This document shows, one piece after another, positions 7,488 through 15,858 of a DNA stretch of 64,000 bases. Numbering within the stretch: position 1 is the stretch's first letter; each line of letters begins with the position of its first letter. This stretch comes from Nitrospirota bacterium (GTDB lineage Bacteria; JACPQY01), in assembly GCA_016180645.1 (NCBI GenBank), contig JACPAV010000004.1:1-64000 (forward strand). Direction: 5' to 3'. The translations under genes and the position numbers were made by a program. The notes beneath the pieces are model-generated. The model saw nothing but the letters and a program-made list of their open reading frames with translations, did not search any database and was not told the origin of the DNA.

Positions 7488-8491
7488 GACTGATCCTCGA
7501 TTAGGAAAGACTGCGCGGTCGTGTTGGATCTCGGCGTTGAGTTCTTCGTGTCCTGGAACGCGAGAGAATTACGTTCCCAGAAGTAGCCACCGGAGTAGCC
7601 CTGAATCGAAGGCTCGTGATGAGAAAGCTCCAACCGCTTCTCGGCAAGCAGGCAGTAGATTTCCTCCTGCTCAATGCCGATGAATTGTCGACCGAGTTTT
7701 TTCGCTACCACTGACGTGGTGCCGGAACCCAAGAAAGGATCGAGCACACAGTCTCCGGGCTTTGAGCTGGCGAGCAGAAGCTTGGCGAACAGTTTCTCCG
7801 GTTTCTGAGTCGGGTGCTCCGTGTTCTCTGGCATGGACCAGAAGGGAACTGAGATATCAGTCCATAGGTTTGAAGGGTGGGTCACTCGGAAACCGCCGTT
7901 GGCTTCCTCGTTCCAGTCCTTCGGCTTTCCGTCTACGTCACGATAGGGCGCAATCACCCGGCGCTTTTGCTTCACGGCCTCTACGTTAAAGGAGTACTGG
8001 TCGCTGAGAACACAAAACCAAATGTCCTCGGAGCAGTTCTTCCAGTTACGTAAGGCGCCGCGGCCTTTCTCACGTTCCCACGTGATCCGGTTCTGCACAA
8101 GAAAGTACCGTTCAAGAGCACGTTGGACGACTCCAGAGGATCGCCATTCGCTGCACACATACACTGAGGCCGAAGGCTTTAAGAGTTCGACAGCCAGCGA
8201 GAGCCAAGAGTGTAGCCACTCTTCGTATGCCGCGAGGGGCTGTCTCTTGAATGTGGAGCTTCTGAATTCCTTGGTTAGGTTGTAGGGCGGATCAACGATC
8301 AGCAAGTCCACGGACTTCTTGGGCAATAGGGGCAGGACCAACAATGAGTCGCCGAGGATCGTTCGCCCGGCGCATTCCGACAAAGTCACTGGCTGATTGA
8401 CAGAAAGCAGTCGCCTACGCAGGCGTTCGGCGTCTTGCTCAGAGAGTGCCAGCGTCCTGTTCCGTGGTGCTCGCAATGCTGGTTCTCTCAT
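7484..8491 (-). CDS. DNA methyltransferase, beta class (R-M)
   Basis: This 335-residue amino-methyltransferase (N6-adenine or N4-cytosine) has motif IV DPPYNL at about residue 87. Motif I (DPFLGSGTTSVVAKKLGR, which binds S-adenosylmethionine) is near residue 265, the IV-before-I order of the beta class. THPTQKPEKL-type motif X precedes motif I (EHPTQKPEKLF). The start ATG 8491 has GAGG five to six bases upstream and is preferred over TTG 8509. It begins just after attC-like site 2 and is coupled to the downstream endonuclease, forming a type II R-M cassette. It should methylate and protect host DNA at the nuclease's target. Confidence 0.9.
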   Translation of the reverse strand: MREPALRAPRNRTLALSEQDAERLRRRLLSVNQPVTLSECAGRTILGDSLLVLPLLPKKSVDLLIVDPPYNLTKEFRSSTFKRQPLAAYEEWLHSWLSLAVELLKPSASVYVCSEWRSSGVVQRALERYFLVQNRITWEREKGRGALRNWKNCSEDIWFCVLSDQYSFNVEAVKQKRRVIAPYRDVDGKPKDWNEEANGGFRVTHPSNLWTDISVPFWSMPENTEHPTQKPEKLFAKLLLASSKPGDCVLDPFLGSGTTSVVAKKLGRQFIGIEQEEIYCLLAEKRLELSHHEPSIQGYSGGYFWERNSLAFQDTKNSTPRSNTTAQSFLIEDQS

Positions 8492-8523
8492 GCCTTCCTC
8501 TGCAAGCAATGCCGCTTCATGAC

Positions 8524-8598
8524 GACCAACGTTTGCGCTGACCCGCGGTCGCTATAGATTCCTCAATGGCGCCCGTCGGGTCAAGCGCCTTGTTCGCC
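8524..8598 (-). other. attC: attC-like integron recombination site 2
   Basis: On the minus strand this 75-bp element runs from GGCGAAC (8598-8592) to GTTGGTC (8530-8524). The arms AACAAGGCGCTTGACCCG and CGGGTCAGCGCAAACGTT pair except for one extra T and an unpaired AAG/TTT stretch near the outer box. Extrahelical bases and an unpaired spacer of this kind are typical of attC. It starts 7 nt after the Mrr-like gene stop and ends about 30 nt before the methyltransferase start. The outer 7-mers are less perfect than in site 1. Confidence 0.55.
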
Positions 8599-8605
8599 GG
8601 CAACA

Positions 8606-9496
8606 TCACTTCTTGAAGTCCTCGAAAAAGGATTCGTCGATAACGAAAGCAGCCCGGGGCTTGAGGCCGAGCTCAAGCTTTTCGAACATATCGAGTAGCT
8701 TCTCGCCATCTACAAGCTCTATCGGAGGGACACCATCTCGCACAGCTTCTTGACGAGCGTCGGCCGTGAAAGTTCCTGTCGTAAGAATGATGCCCTTGTC
8801 AGCACGGCCGGCCATGGCTCCTCTGAAATCACGCACCTGTCCAGGCGTGACTGTGCCACTATACTTCTTACACTGGAAGAGAACGCGGAAGCTGACGAAG
8901 GGATTGACTTCAAGAACGCCATTCCCATCAATTCCCCCGTCACCAGATCGCCCGGTAACCGTTACATGCTGGAATCCCGACTCTCGAAGTAGCCGCTGAC
9001 ACAGTCTTTCAAAACCAGCAGAGGGGAGCGCTCTTATCAGCAGCAACAGACCTTCACGGTGGCCATGGCCCCGCGCCGCTACCGCAGACTCCGGCAATGA
9101 CTCTTCAAGAAGCTGTTCTGTTCCATCCGTCCTTGGTTTTGCTTTCCACTCGGCAGTGAACAACTTGTGCAACTCCCTAAAGAGCTGCAAGGCCGCCGCA
9201 TGAGACAGAGTGGTTGCGCGCCCCTTCTCTGTCAGGCTCCATACACCTCGTTTCGACGACTCGTCCAGCAAGCGAGCTCGGGTTAGGTAGAACCGAGCCC
9301 ATGCCACTTGATTCGCAAACCGAGATTGGCCACTCTCCATCTGTTCGCCCTGCTCCTTCTCCGAGATGCTAAGAAGCGAGACAGTCTTGTTTCGGACCTC
9401 TTCCGGACTACCCGAGCCGCCAAGTTCTTTCAATGCTTCAAGGACGGGACCGAAATATCGTACAAAGCGCGGCCCTTTCCCTTCGTTTTTACTCAT
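8606..9496 (-). CDS. Mrr-like restriction endonuclease
   Basis: This is 296 residues. The N-terminal ~100 form a winged-helix-like Mrr_N region (YFGPVLEALKELGGSGSPEE...). The C-terminal half is a PD-(D/E)XK Mrr_cat domain: GFERLCQRLLRESGF, then GDGGIDGNG (catalytic Asp), FQCKKY (Gln/Lys catalytic pair) and VRDFRGAM. Mrr-type enzymes cleave modified DNA (type IV). The Q-x-K variant of the E-x-K motif is normal for this family. The start ATG 9496 has AGGGGG upstream; the longer frame to 9658 is rejected. It is the first gene of the minus-strand defence island and is followed by attC-like site 2, suggesting a mobile cassette. Confidence 0.85.
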   Translation of the reverse strand: MSKNEGKGPRFVRYFGPVLEALKELGGSGSPEEVRNKTVSLLSISEKEQGEQMESGQSRFANQVAWARFYLTRARLLDESSKRGVWSLTEKGRATTLSHAAALQLFRELHKLFTAEWKAKPRTDGTEQLLEESLPESAVAARGHGHREGLLLLIRALPSAGFERLCQRLLRESGFQHVTVTGRSGDGGIDGNGVLEVNPFVSFRVLFQCKKYSGTVTPGQVRDFRGAMAGRADKGIILTTGTFTADARQEAVRDGVPPIELVDGEKLLDMFEKLELGLKPRAAFVIDESFFEDFKK

Positions 9497-9732
9497 TTCA
9501 TGCCCCCTTGGCGGTCGTCCTGGTCCGGTAAACCACTGACTAGGTAACCATCTTACCCTGATATTCCAGCCATCTGGCGGTCTCCTGGCGGTTTTGGACG
9601 ATACCCGTAACTGACGCGGCCAAGGGCCATTTGGGAGATACGGTATGCCTCCGCTCACCCAAGGTCAACAGCCCCCTCATCTCTTGATGGGGAGGATGGT
9701 GGTGGGGGGGGGGCTGAACGGATACGCGAGAA
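9497..9732. other. Gap between defence island and gspN
   Basis: No supported gene is seen. The left part is the leader of the Mrr-like gene. Around 9,670-9,718 there is a palindromic CCCCTCATCTCTTGATGGGG element and a run of ten G (9707-9716). The N-terminal half of brnT, which would mark the other end of a cassette insertion, was looked for on the minus strand here and is absent. Confidence 0.4.
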
Positions 9733-10581
9733 TTACAATTCCGGGATGGGGAAGCCGAGGGTGCCGCCGAGGGCGAGGCGGTAGTAGCCTTCGCCGTCCA
9801 CACGCAATTTGCCGCTGACGAGCGGAGTGAGTTTGGCGACTAGATCGCCCATGGGCTTGAAGAAGATTTCGGCATGAAGCGGGCTGCTTGAGAGAGGGGC
9901 TTGGAGAACGACGGTGCCGTCGGCTCGGGCGGCGAGATCGCGGCCTTGAAGAAAAGCCTCCCGCAGGATCGCTTGGGACTTGTCGAAGCCGATCTGGAGA
10001 TCCAGCCGGCCGAGTTCGCCGGACGGAATCTGGACGACGAAAAGGTCGAGATTGTCCAATCGGATTTTCTCCCCATGGAGCTGAATGAAGCCGTCCAGCG
10101 ACAACGATGTGGCGGTGTCGACGGTGACTTCGGCTTCGCCGGAGAGAGAGCCCTTGATTTTCCGGGCTACCAACGCCGGCAAAGGGAGTTGTGTCGGATC
10201 GAGCGATGCCCATTTCGCCTTCACGCCGGTCTTCTTGCCTTTCCATCGATAGGAACCGCTCAGCGATCCGCCGAAGCCGCGAACGCGGAATGATACTCCA
10301 GGCTCCAGCTTGAAGATCGTCCACGACGGAGTCAGGACGACCCGGTCCATGAAGATCGTGGGCAGGCTGGGAGGAATGGCGAGCGATACTCCGCGCGCGC
10401 TCAACCCAATCGGGAGCGCAAGGTTCAGCGTTTCGAAATCGATGAGGACCCGGCCGGCCGGATCGACTTTGGCGAGAATCTTCTGCGCGATTTTCTCATA
10501 GGGGAAGAGGAGCGCAATGAAGATGAGCGTCATGGCACTCCCGTATAGAATGTACGGCCAACGGGGATGATCTTTTTTCAT
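9733..10581 (-). CDS. gspN: Type II secretion protein GspN
   Basis: A 282-residue GspN-like protein has a short cytoplasmic start (KKDHPRWP), one membrane anchor (YILYGSAMTLIFIALLFPY) and a periplasmic beta-rich AsmA-like domain with repeated amphipathic strands and GSLSGEAEV-type turns. GspN is an accessory component found in many deltaproteobacterial-type T2SS. It follows gspM by 27 bp on the minus strand. The C-terminus runs to the end of the frame with no further domain. Confidence 0.8.
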   Translation of the reverse strand: MKKDHPRWPYILYGSAMTLIFIALLFPYEKIAQKILAKVDPAGRVLIDFETLNLALPIGLSARGVSLAIPPSLPTIFMDRVVLTPSWTIFKLEPGVSFRVRGFGGSLSGSYRWKGKKTGVKAKWASLDPTQLPLPALVARKIKGSLSGEAEVTVDTATSLSLDGFIQLHGEKIRLDNLDLFVVQIPSGELGRLDLQIGFDKSQAILREAFLQGRDLAARADGTVVLQAPLSSSPLHAEIFFKPMGDLVAKLTPLVSGKLRVDGEGYYRLALGGTLGFPIPEL

Positions 10582-10608
10582 GGAAAACGACTCAAGCGGC
10601 TTTGGGGC

Positions 10609-11133
10609 TCAGCCGCCGCGCGGGGAGAGCGAGTAGACGCGTACCACGGCGTCCAGCAGCTCGGGCTTGTCCGATCGCTTGCGAATTTGAAGCCGGTCCG
10701 TTCGAATGGATCGTTCCCTGAACCCTTCCACGTTGACGAGGTAGTTGCTCAGTTGCTTGAGTGTAAGGCGCTCCAATTTCACCTCCACGTACTCCAGGGG
10801 CAGCTCCGCGGCAGGCGGGCTGGATGAGGGAATCATGCTGAGGACCTGGTCCTGGGCGATTTCGCTCTGCCGGGTCAGCCCGTCCATCGCCGCAACGAGG
10901 GAAGGTGCCACTCCCGTGGAGATGCCTTGCGCCTGGGCGGACTGCTTGAGTTTTTCGTAGCGACTCTTCAGCCGCTCGAACTCCTCGAGGTCCGTTTGGG
11001 CAGTGGCCGAGGGTCCCCGCATTTCCCCAATTTTCTTGGAGATACCAGGAAGGAGGAAAAAGAGGAACGTCATGAGAAACATTCCGCCGCCCACGATGGC
11101 CAGGAACTTTTCTCGCTTCGAAAGCGCCCTCAC
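10609..11133 (-). CDS. gspM: Type II secretion protein GspM
   Basis: A 174-residue bitopic inner-membrane protein has a short basic N-terminus (MRALSKREKF) and a transmembrane helix at about residues 12-30. A coiled-coil (EEFERLKSRYEKLKQSAQ) follows, then a ferredoxin-like C-terminal domain with VEVKLERLTLKQLSNYLVNV. GspM partners with GspL on the inner-membrane platform. It lies between gspL and gspN in the normal order. The 70-bp gap upstream contains an ATTTGAGATTTGAGATTTCAG repeat at about 11,160. Confidence 0.82.
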   Translation of the reverse strand: MRALSKREKFLAIVGGGMFLMTFLFFLLPGISKKIGEMRGPSATAQTDLEEFERLKSRYEKLKQSAQAQGISTGVAPSLVAAMDGLTRQSEIAQDQVLSMIPSSSPPAAELPLEYVEVKLERLTLKQLSNYLVNVEGFRERSIRTDRLQIRKRSDKPELLDAVVRVYSLSPRGG

Positions 11134-11203
11134 CCCATCACCCCTCTCCGGAATTCAGGATTTGAGATTTGAGATTTCAGCTCTTGTGGGAAGGGGTGGG
11201 AAA

Positions 11204-12709
11204 TCATCGCGCGGCTCCCCCGATCTTGGCGTGGGCCAGTTCGAATGACACGCTGAACTGAACCTCCCCGCCCGAAGTCGCGCGAGTCTGGGCGAGCTTT
11301 ACATTTCGCAGGAGCTTGGAGGTTTGCAGGCCTTGGTAAATGGATTCCGCGCCGGCAAACGAGGACGCCCGCCCTTCAAGCGTGCCGCGGACTTCTTCGA
11401 TCTTGAGGGCGTAGATGGTGGCGAGGCTCTCCTCGGGAAGCAGGCGGCTGATGTCGGTCAGGATGTCGAGCGCCGAGGGCGTGTTCTGCGCGCCGCGCTG
11501 GGCCATTTCGAGTCGGTGTGCGCGGGCTTTCAGATCCTCCACTTCCTTCCCGGCGGGTGTGGAGGCGCCTTCGGGGACCAGTCTCAGATAGTCCGAGCGC
11601 ATTTGAGATCTAATCTTGCCGGACTGCCGCATGCGCACAATCGCTCCCGTCGCGAAATCGGCGAACACGGCGCCCGCGAGAACGGCGGCCAGAAGGACGG
11701 GCCCCTTCCACTCCGCCTGCCAGAACGCGCGCTGTCGTCGGTACTCCAATTCACCCTGACGAAGATTCAGGCGCGAGAGGTCTCTCGAGTCCATTGCGCT
11801 CAGGGCGCTCCCAAGCGCGACAAGGGTGCGCTGACGATCCTGCGGCGCCGTGCGGGCCGGACCCCCGGCCGAGGTAGCGGGTGACAGGGGCGGAGCGGCC
11901 TCGACCTTCAGACCGAGCTCTTCACGGAGGCGGGAGATGGCCGGGTCGTCCGGAGAGAGATCCCCGCTCATGAAGAATCGTTCTACCGGCATTTGGAATT
12001 CGACCTCCGAGTGGGAAAGAACCTGACGCATGTTCCGCACGAGCTGCGCCTCGGGTCCGTGGCCGTTCCGGCTGAGGAACACCGTGTGTCCGACTTTGAG
12101 AAGGCCGTTTTCGAAAACTCCTATGGAGGCATAGCCGTCCGCCACATGCAGGACTCCGACCGGTTTCGCGGTGGGTGGACCGGCCAGGACCACCTGGCCG
12201 AGCGCCACAAGGCTGCTCTGCACCCGGGTCGGCTCGAGCCCGGCTTCCTTGAGCGTAGTCAGGAGCCCCTTGAGCGCCTCTTTCTTCGAGCCGACGACGA
12301 ACACCTTTGCCCCCGCGGCTTCGCTGCCGAGGATGGCGAAATCGAAAACCACCTGCTCGATTTCCAAGGGCAGTTGGTCCTCCATCTCGCCGGGGAGCAC
12401 CGCTTCGAGGCGGCGGCGATCCTTGAATTTTGATTTTACGATGAACGTCTTGTGGAAGACGCGGTTCGACGGCACCGCGAGCACGATTTCGCGAATCTGT
12501 TCCGGCGAGACCAGCTTTTTCCGGAGCGCAACGAGCGCCTGCTTTAGAGCGGCCTCCGGGGCGAGGTCGGGTCCGGAAGGGACCGGTTCGACATAGAGCT
12601 TCAACCCCTCGGGTTTCCGGGCGTTTCCGGACAGCTCTACGGCCTGGATGGAGAGGCGGCCGATATCAAGCCCCAGGACTCTCTTGGAAAGACCGATGCG
12701 GCGGATCAT
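11204..12709 (-). CDS. gspL: Type II secretion protein GspL (PilM-like)
   Basis: This 501-residue protein has an N-terminal actin-like ATPase-fold domain of the PilM/GspL type (VLGLDIGRLSIQAVEL). The middle carries PGEMEDQLPLEIEQVVFDF, the conserved block for docking of the cytoplasmic ATPase. A single transmembrane segment lies at about residue 335 (VLLAAVLAGAVFADFATG), and a periplasmic ferredoxin-like C-terminus follows. It links the GspE ATPase to GspM/GspF. ATG 12709 (MIRRIGLSKRVLGLDIG) is used; the upstream 60 codons of the open frame lie in a dispersed repeat. gspK, which usually precedes it, is not here. Confidence 0.85.
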   Translation of the reverse strand: MIRRIGLSKRVLGLDIGRLSIQAVELSGNARKPEGLKLYVEPVPSGPDLAPEAALKQALVALRKKLVSPEQIREIVLAVPSNRVFHKTFIVKSKFKDRRRLEAVLPGEMEDQLPLEIEQVVFDFAILGSEAAGAKVFVVGSKKEALKGLLTTLKEAGLEPTRVQSSLVALGQVVLAGPPTAKPVGVLHVADGYASIGVFENGLLKVGHTVFLSRNGHGPEAQLVRNMRQVLSHSEVEFQMPVERFFMSGDLSPDDPAISRLREELGLKVEAAPPLSPATSAGGPARTAPQDRQRTLVALGSALSAMDSRDLSRLNLRQGELEYRRQRAFWQAEWKGPVLLAAVLAGAVFADFATGAIVRMRQSGKIRSQMRSDYLRLVPEGASTPAGKEVEDLKARAHRLEMAQRGAQNTPSALDILTDISRLLPEESLATIYALKIEEVRGTLEGRASSFAGAESIYQGLQTSKLLRNVKLAQTRATSGGEVQFSVSFELAHAKIGGAAR

Positions 12710-12780
12710 TCGCAGCCATTTTAGCACAGCCTGCCGCACCCCGCCTTCTTTTGCCTCCCATCGTGGTCGGCTTGCGTGGC

Positions 12781-12879
12781 GGGGTACCGCACCGTCCCTG
12801 GCTGGCACTTGCCGTTCAGGCGCCGCCCGTCCTTGAGACGGCTTTCCTGGCGGCAAGTACCGCACCCTCCCTGGCTGGC
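12781..12879. repeat. GGTACCGCACC-family dispersed repeat, copy A
   Basis: About 99 bp: GGGGTACCGCACC, TGGCTGGCACTTGCCG, a hairpin around GCCGTC/GACGGC, then CGGCAAGTACCGCACC and TGGCTGG. A near copy is at 43028-43126, and the inverted, tandemly duplicated relatives are at 35522-35672. The outer parts repeat each other, so a single unit is internally repetitive. It separates divergently transcribed gspL and zapB-like genes. Confidence 0.75.
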
Positions 12880-12903
12880 CTTGACGCATGTCAGCTCTAT
12901 GTT

Positions 12904-13158
12904 ATGATCGAAAATGTGGAAGCCAAGACCGTTATCGATGCGGTTGATGAGCTTGAAAAAGTGACGAATTCCCTTCTAAACCGCGCCCGGACGTTGAGGT
13001 CCCAGCGCCTTCAGCTCAAGCAGAACCTGACGGGGAAAGATCAGGAGCTGACGAGGCTGGAAGGGTGGCAGGCGAGGCAGAAGGAACGAGAAAAAGAGGT
13101 GCTGTGGCGTTTGGAAAAGGTCGTGAAAGCTTTGGATCGAATGGGGGTTGAGGCATGA
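12904..13158 (+). CDS. ZapB-like coiled-coil cell-division protein
   Basis: The 84-residue product is almost entirely coiled-coil (VIDAVDELEKVTNSLLNR, then LRSQRLQLKQ and REKEVLWRLEKVVKALDRM). Its stop overlaps the zapA start by 4 nt. A short coiled-coil frame immediately before zapA is a recurring arrangement in which the first protein is thought to act like ZapB. There is no enzymatic motif. ATG 12904 is the first start after the dispersed repeat and has only a weak ribosome site. Function is inferred from position and form. Confidence 0.65.
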   Translation: MIENVEAKTVIDAVDELEKVTNSLLNRARTLRSQRLQLKQNLTGKDQELTRLEGWQARQKEREKEVLWRLEKVVKALDRMGVEA

Positions 13159-13445
13159 GTCGTAATCAGAAAGTGAAGGTGTACGGCCATGTCTTCTCGA
13201 TCAAGACCAGCCGGGACCCCGCTTTCACGCAGGAGGTGGCGCATCACATCGATCGTCAGATGCGCGAGGTGGCCACCGCCAACAAAACCAGCACAACCGA
13301 ACAAATCGCTCTCCTCGCAGCGCTGAACATTACGGGTCAGTTGCTGGAGGAAAGGAGGAACAACGAAGCCGTTTTGACCAAGGTTTCGCAACTGCGGAGA
13401 AGTGTGGAAGCTGAGATTTCGAAAGATACAGAAAGCAAAAGCTGA
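13155..13445 (+). CDS. zapA: Cell division protein ZapA
   Basis: A 96-residue ZapA. The N-terminal KVKVYGHVFSIKTSRDP strand region and VAHHIDRQMREV are the classic FtsZ-binding globular head. LLAALNITGQLLEERR is the family's IAVLAALNLADEL-type helix leading into the C-terminal coiled coil. ZapA bundles FtsZ filaments at mid-cell. It is translationally coupled to the preceding coiled-coil gene and is followed by 6S RNA and the 5-formyl-THF cyclo-ligase gene, an arrangement conserved widely in Proteobacteria. Confidence 0.9.
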   Translation: MSRNQKVKVYGHVFSIKTSRDPAFTQEVAHHIDRQMREVATANKTSTTEQIALLAALNITGQLLEERRNNEAVLTKVSQLRRSVEAEISKDTESKS

Positions 13446-13463
13446 GAACGTATGAAAAATATG

Positions 13464-13643
13464 TTTCCCTGGGATGTGGGTGAGCGCGGCCTGAGATTGA
13501 GCCATCGTGGTAAGTCATTGGGGATCTCCGTTCGATCGGGGACGCGTCACCCTCTTCGGGGGGTTTGCGAGAACCGGTTGCACCGTTCCCCCCCTACACC
13601 GTAGGGGTTCAATTTCAACCGTTCCACCGCATTCCCGGGGAAA
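13464..13643 (+). ncRNA. ssrS: 6S RNA
   Basis: About 180 nt. The 5' end TTTCCCTGGGATG pairs with the 3' end CATTCCCGGGGAAA to make the closing helix. Inner arms and a long apical stem with an internal bubble (around GTAAGTCATTGGGGATCTCCG and the region opposite it) give the promoter-mimicking 6S shape. It lies between zapA and the 5-formyl-THF cyclo-ligase gene, the classic ssrS location. 6S RNA sequesters sigma-70 RNA polymerase in slow growth. End positions are set by the terminal helix and are good to a few bases. Confidence 0.85.
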
Positions 13644-13679
13644 CAGCCGATCCTCGCTCCCGGTCTCCGCCCACAAACG

Positions 13680-14252
13680 ATGGTGGGCAGCAAAGAACAC
13701 ATTCGAGCCAAACTTCTAAGACGCCGCCGGGCACTGACTCCCTCCGAGCACGAGGGCCGGAGCCGGGCCGTGGGCCTTCTGGCCCTGAGGCTGTCCGCCC
13801 TCCGGTCCGCCCGAAGCGTGGCGCTGTATCGCGACATGCGGAATGAGGTCGCGACCGGGTTCCTGTTTGACCGGCTCCGGCGGCGGCGGAAGAGAGTATC
13901 GCTGCCCAAGGTGTCGGGACGCCGCTTGGCCTTTTATCGCGTCGATCGGTGGGATAACCTCCGTCCGGGCTACGAGGGGATTCCGGAGCCGGTTGCGCGC
14001 GCGGGCCGGCGGAATCGTCTCGACGCCATCGATTTCTTTTTTGTGCCGGGGGTGGCCTTCGATCGTCGAGGCAACCGGCTCGGCCACGGGGGGGGGTTCT
14101 ACGATCGCATTCTCGGCCGACGCCGGCCCTCCAGCGTCGCTTGCGGGTTATGCTTCGATTTTCAACTCCTGAACGAATTGCCTCGACAGGCGCACGACCG
14201 ACCGGTCGACGTGATCGTCACGGAAAAGGAGGTCATTCACACCCATGCCTGA
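13680..14252 (+). CDS. fau: 5-formyltetrahydrofolate cyclo-ligase
   Basis: A 190-residue enzyme that converts 5-formyl-THF to 5,10-methenyl-THF with ATP. The signature PGVAFDRRGNRLGHGGGFYD (about residues 120-139) is the ATP/phosphate-binding block. SKEHIRAKLLRRRRAL at the N-terminus is the usual first helix. It has a run of nine G inside the GHGGGF codons. It sits directly after 6S RNA and overlaps rny by 8 nt. A cluster of Arg residues (RRRRKR) is a high-GC effect. Confidence 0.9.
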   Translation: MVGSKEHIRAKLLRRRRALTPSEHEGRSRAVGLLALRLSALRSARSVALYRDMRNEVATGFLFDRLRRRRKRVSLPKVSGRRLAFYRVDRWDNLRPGYEGIPEPVARAGRRNRLDAIDFFFVPGVAFDRRGNRLGHGGGFYDRILGRRRPSSVACGLCFDFQLLNELPRQAHDRPVDVIVTEKEVIHTHA

Positions 14253-15810
14253 AATTCTCCTCTCCTTCGGTTTACCGGTGGTGATCGGAGCAGCCGTGGC
14301 GGGTCTTCTCACGGCTGTTCTGTACTCCACGAAAGTAAAGAAGAATCGGGCCGATGCCCAGGCCGAAGCCGCGCGGCTGGCCGAAGGTGCCCGGAAAGAA
14401 TCGGAGTCTGCGCGGGAGAAAATCGAGAAGCAGGCCCGGGATCAGGCGAACCGGATCCGGACGGAGGCCGAGCAGTCAATTGCCGACCGGCGGCGCGAAA
14501 TCGAGAAGTGGGAGCGCAAGCTCCGGGGCCGGGATGAGGTGGTGGACCAGAAGTACAAGATCATCGAGCAGCGGCAGTCGGATCTTCAGCGCAAGGAGCG
14601 GACGCTCGCCGAGCAAAGCGAGACCTTGCGCAGGAAAATCGAGGAGGCGGATGGCGTGAGGGACCGCCTGGTGGCGAAGGTCGAGGAGGTTTCCGGTCTG
14701 AGCCGCGAGGACGCCCGCAAGCAGCTCGCCGCCCAGATGGAGGCGGAAGCCAAGATGGAAGTGGCGAAGGCCATGCGAAAACACGAGGAAGAAGCCCGGA
14801 AGACCGCGGAAGAGAAAGCCAAGCACATTATTGTCGAGGCCATCCAGCGCTGGGCGGGCGAACTTTCACCGGAGGCGACGACCACGGTGATCGACCTTCA
14901 GGATGACGAGGTCAAAGGGCGCATCATCGGCCGGGAGGGCCGCAACATTCGTGCTTTCGAGGCGGCAACCGGCGTGGACGTGGTGATCGACGACACCCCG
15001 GGCACGTTGCTGCTCTCCTCCCTTAATCCAGTGCGGCGCGAGGTGGCGCGAGTGGCGATCAAGAAACTCATCGGAGACGGGCGCATCCATCCGGGCCGCA
15101 TTGAGGAGGTGGTGGAGCGGGCGAAGAAGGACGTGGACAAGCGGATGATGGACGCTGCGGAGAAGGCCCTGCTGGATCTCCGGATCCACGGGATGCACCC
15201 TGAACTGGTCCGGCATCTTGGGCAGCTCTTATACCGAACGAGCTACTCGCAAAATGTTCTCTACCACAGTGTTGAAGCAGGATTCATCGGCGGGATCATC
15301 GCCGTGGAGCTGGGCCTGGACCAGAAATTGGCGCGCCGGATCTGTCTCCTTCATGACATCGGGAAGGCCGTGTCGCACGAGGTGGAGGGGACGCACATGG
15401 ACATCGCCGCCGATCTGCTGCGCCGATGCGGCGAGTCCGAAGAAGTCATCAAGGGTGTGGAGGGGCACCACGAGGCCGAGCCGCCCACTATCTTCTGCGT
15501 CATCGCGCAGGCGGCGGACGCGATTTCGGGCGCGCGGCCTGGGGCGCGACTCGAATCGCTGGAGAACTACGTCAAGCGCGTGGACTCGCTGGAGAAAATC
15601 GCCCAGTCGTTCCCCGGCGTGGAGAAGGCCTACGCCATCCAGGCGGGACGCGAAATCCGCGTTGCGGTGGACTGCAAGAGAGTCAACGATGACGAGGTGT
15701 ACATGCTCTCCAAAGACATCGCGAACAAGATCCAGCAGGAGATGACGTATCCCGGGGAGATCAAAGTGACCGTGATCCGCGAGGTGCGCGGAGTGGAGGT
15801 GGCCCATTAG
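14245..15810 (+). CDS. rny: Ribonuclease Y
   Basis: This is a 521-residue membrane-anchored endoribonuclease that starts mRNA decay. The N-terminal transmembrane helix is LPVVIGAAVAGLLTAVLYS. A long charged coiled-coil follows to about 195, then a KH domain (GRIIGREGRNIRAFEAATGVDVVIDDTP) and an HD domain (LLHDIGKAVSHEVEGTH) with its metal ligands. The C-terminus ends EIKVTVIREVRGVEVAH as in the family. The length is normal (about 520). It is translationally coupled to fau. Its presence alongside an RNase E/G gene 2 kb downstream is notable. Confidence 0.95.
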   Translation: MPEILLSFGLPVVIGAAVAGLLTAVLYSTKVKKNRADAQAEAARLAEGARKESESAREKIEKQARDQANRIRTEAEQSIADRRREIEKWERKLRGRDEVVDQKYKIIEQRQSDLQRKERTLAEQSETLRRKIEEADGVRDRLVAKVEEVSGLSREDARKQLAAQMEAEAKMEVAKAMRKHEEEARKTAEEKAKHIIVEAIQRWAGELSPEATTTVIDLQDDEVKGRIIGREGRNIRAFEAATGVDVVIDDTPGTLLLSSLNPVRREVARVAIKKLIGDGRIHPGRIEEVVERAKKDVDKRMMDAAEKALLDLRIHGMHPELVRHLGQLLYRTSYSQNVLYHSVEAGFIGGIIAVELGLDQKLARRICLLHDIGKAVSHEVEGTHMDIAADLLRRCGESEEVIKGVEGHHEAEPPTIFCVIAQAADAISGARPGARLESLENYVKRVDSLEKIAQSFPGVEKAYAIQAGREIRVAVDCKRVNDDEVYMLSKDIANKIQQEMTYPGEIKVTVIREVRGVEVAH

Positions 15811-15858
15811 ACAATTTGAGATTTCAGATTTGAGATTTGAGAGTGCGGAGAAGATGTC
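15811..15858. repeat. ATTTGAGATTTCAG short repeat
   Basis: The gap after rny contains ATTTGAGATTTCAGATTTGAGATTTGAGAG. Similar AT-rich units occur at about 11,158-11,180 (between gspL and gspM) and 35,369-35,395 (after the SPOR gene). They are short, imperfectly repeated and stand out from the GC-rich background. No function is evident. Confidence 0.6.

Noticed and set aside
12801-12822. Sigma-54-like TGGCAC...TTGCC in dispersed repeat
   Set aside because: GG-to-GC spacing is wrong and the motif is part of the repeat family.
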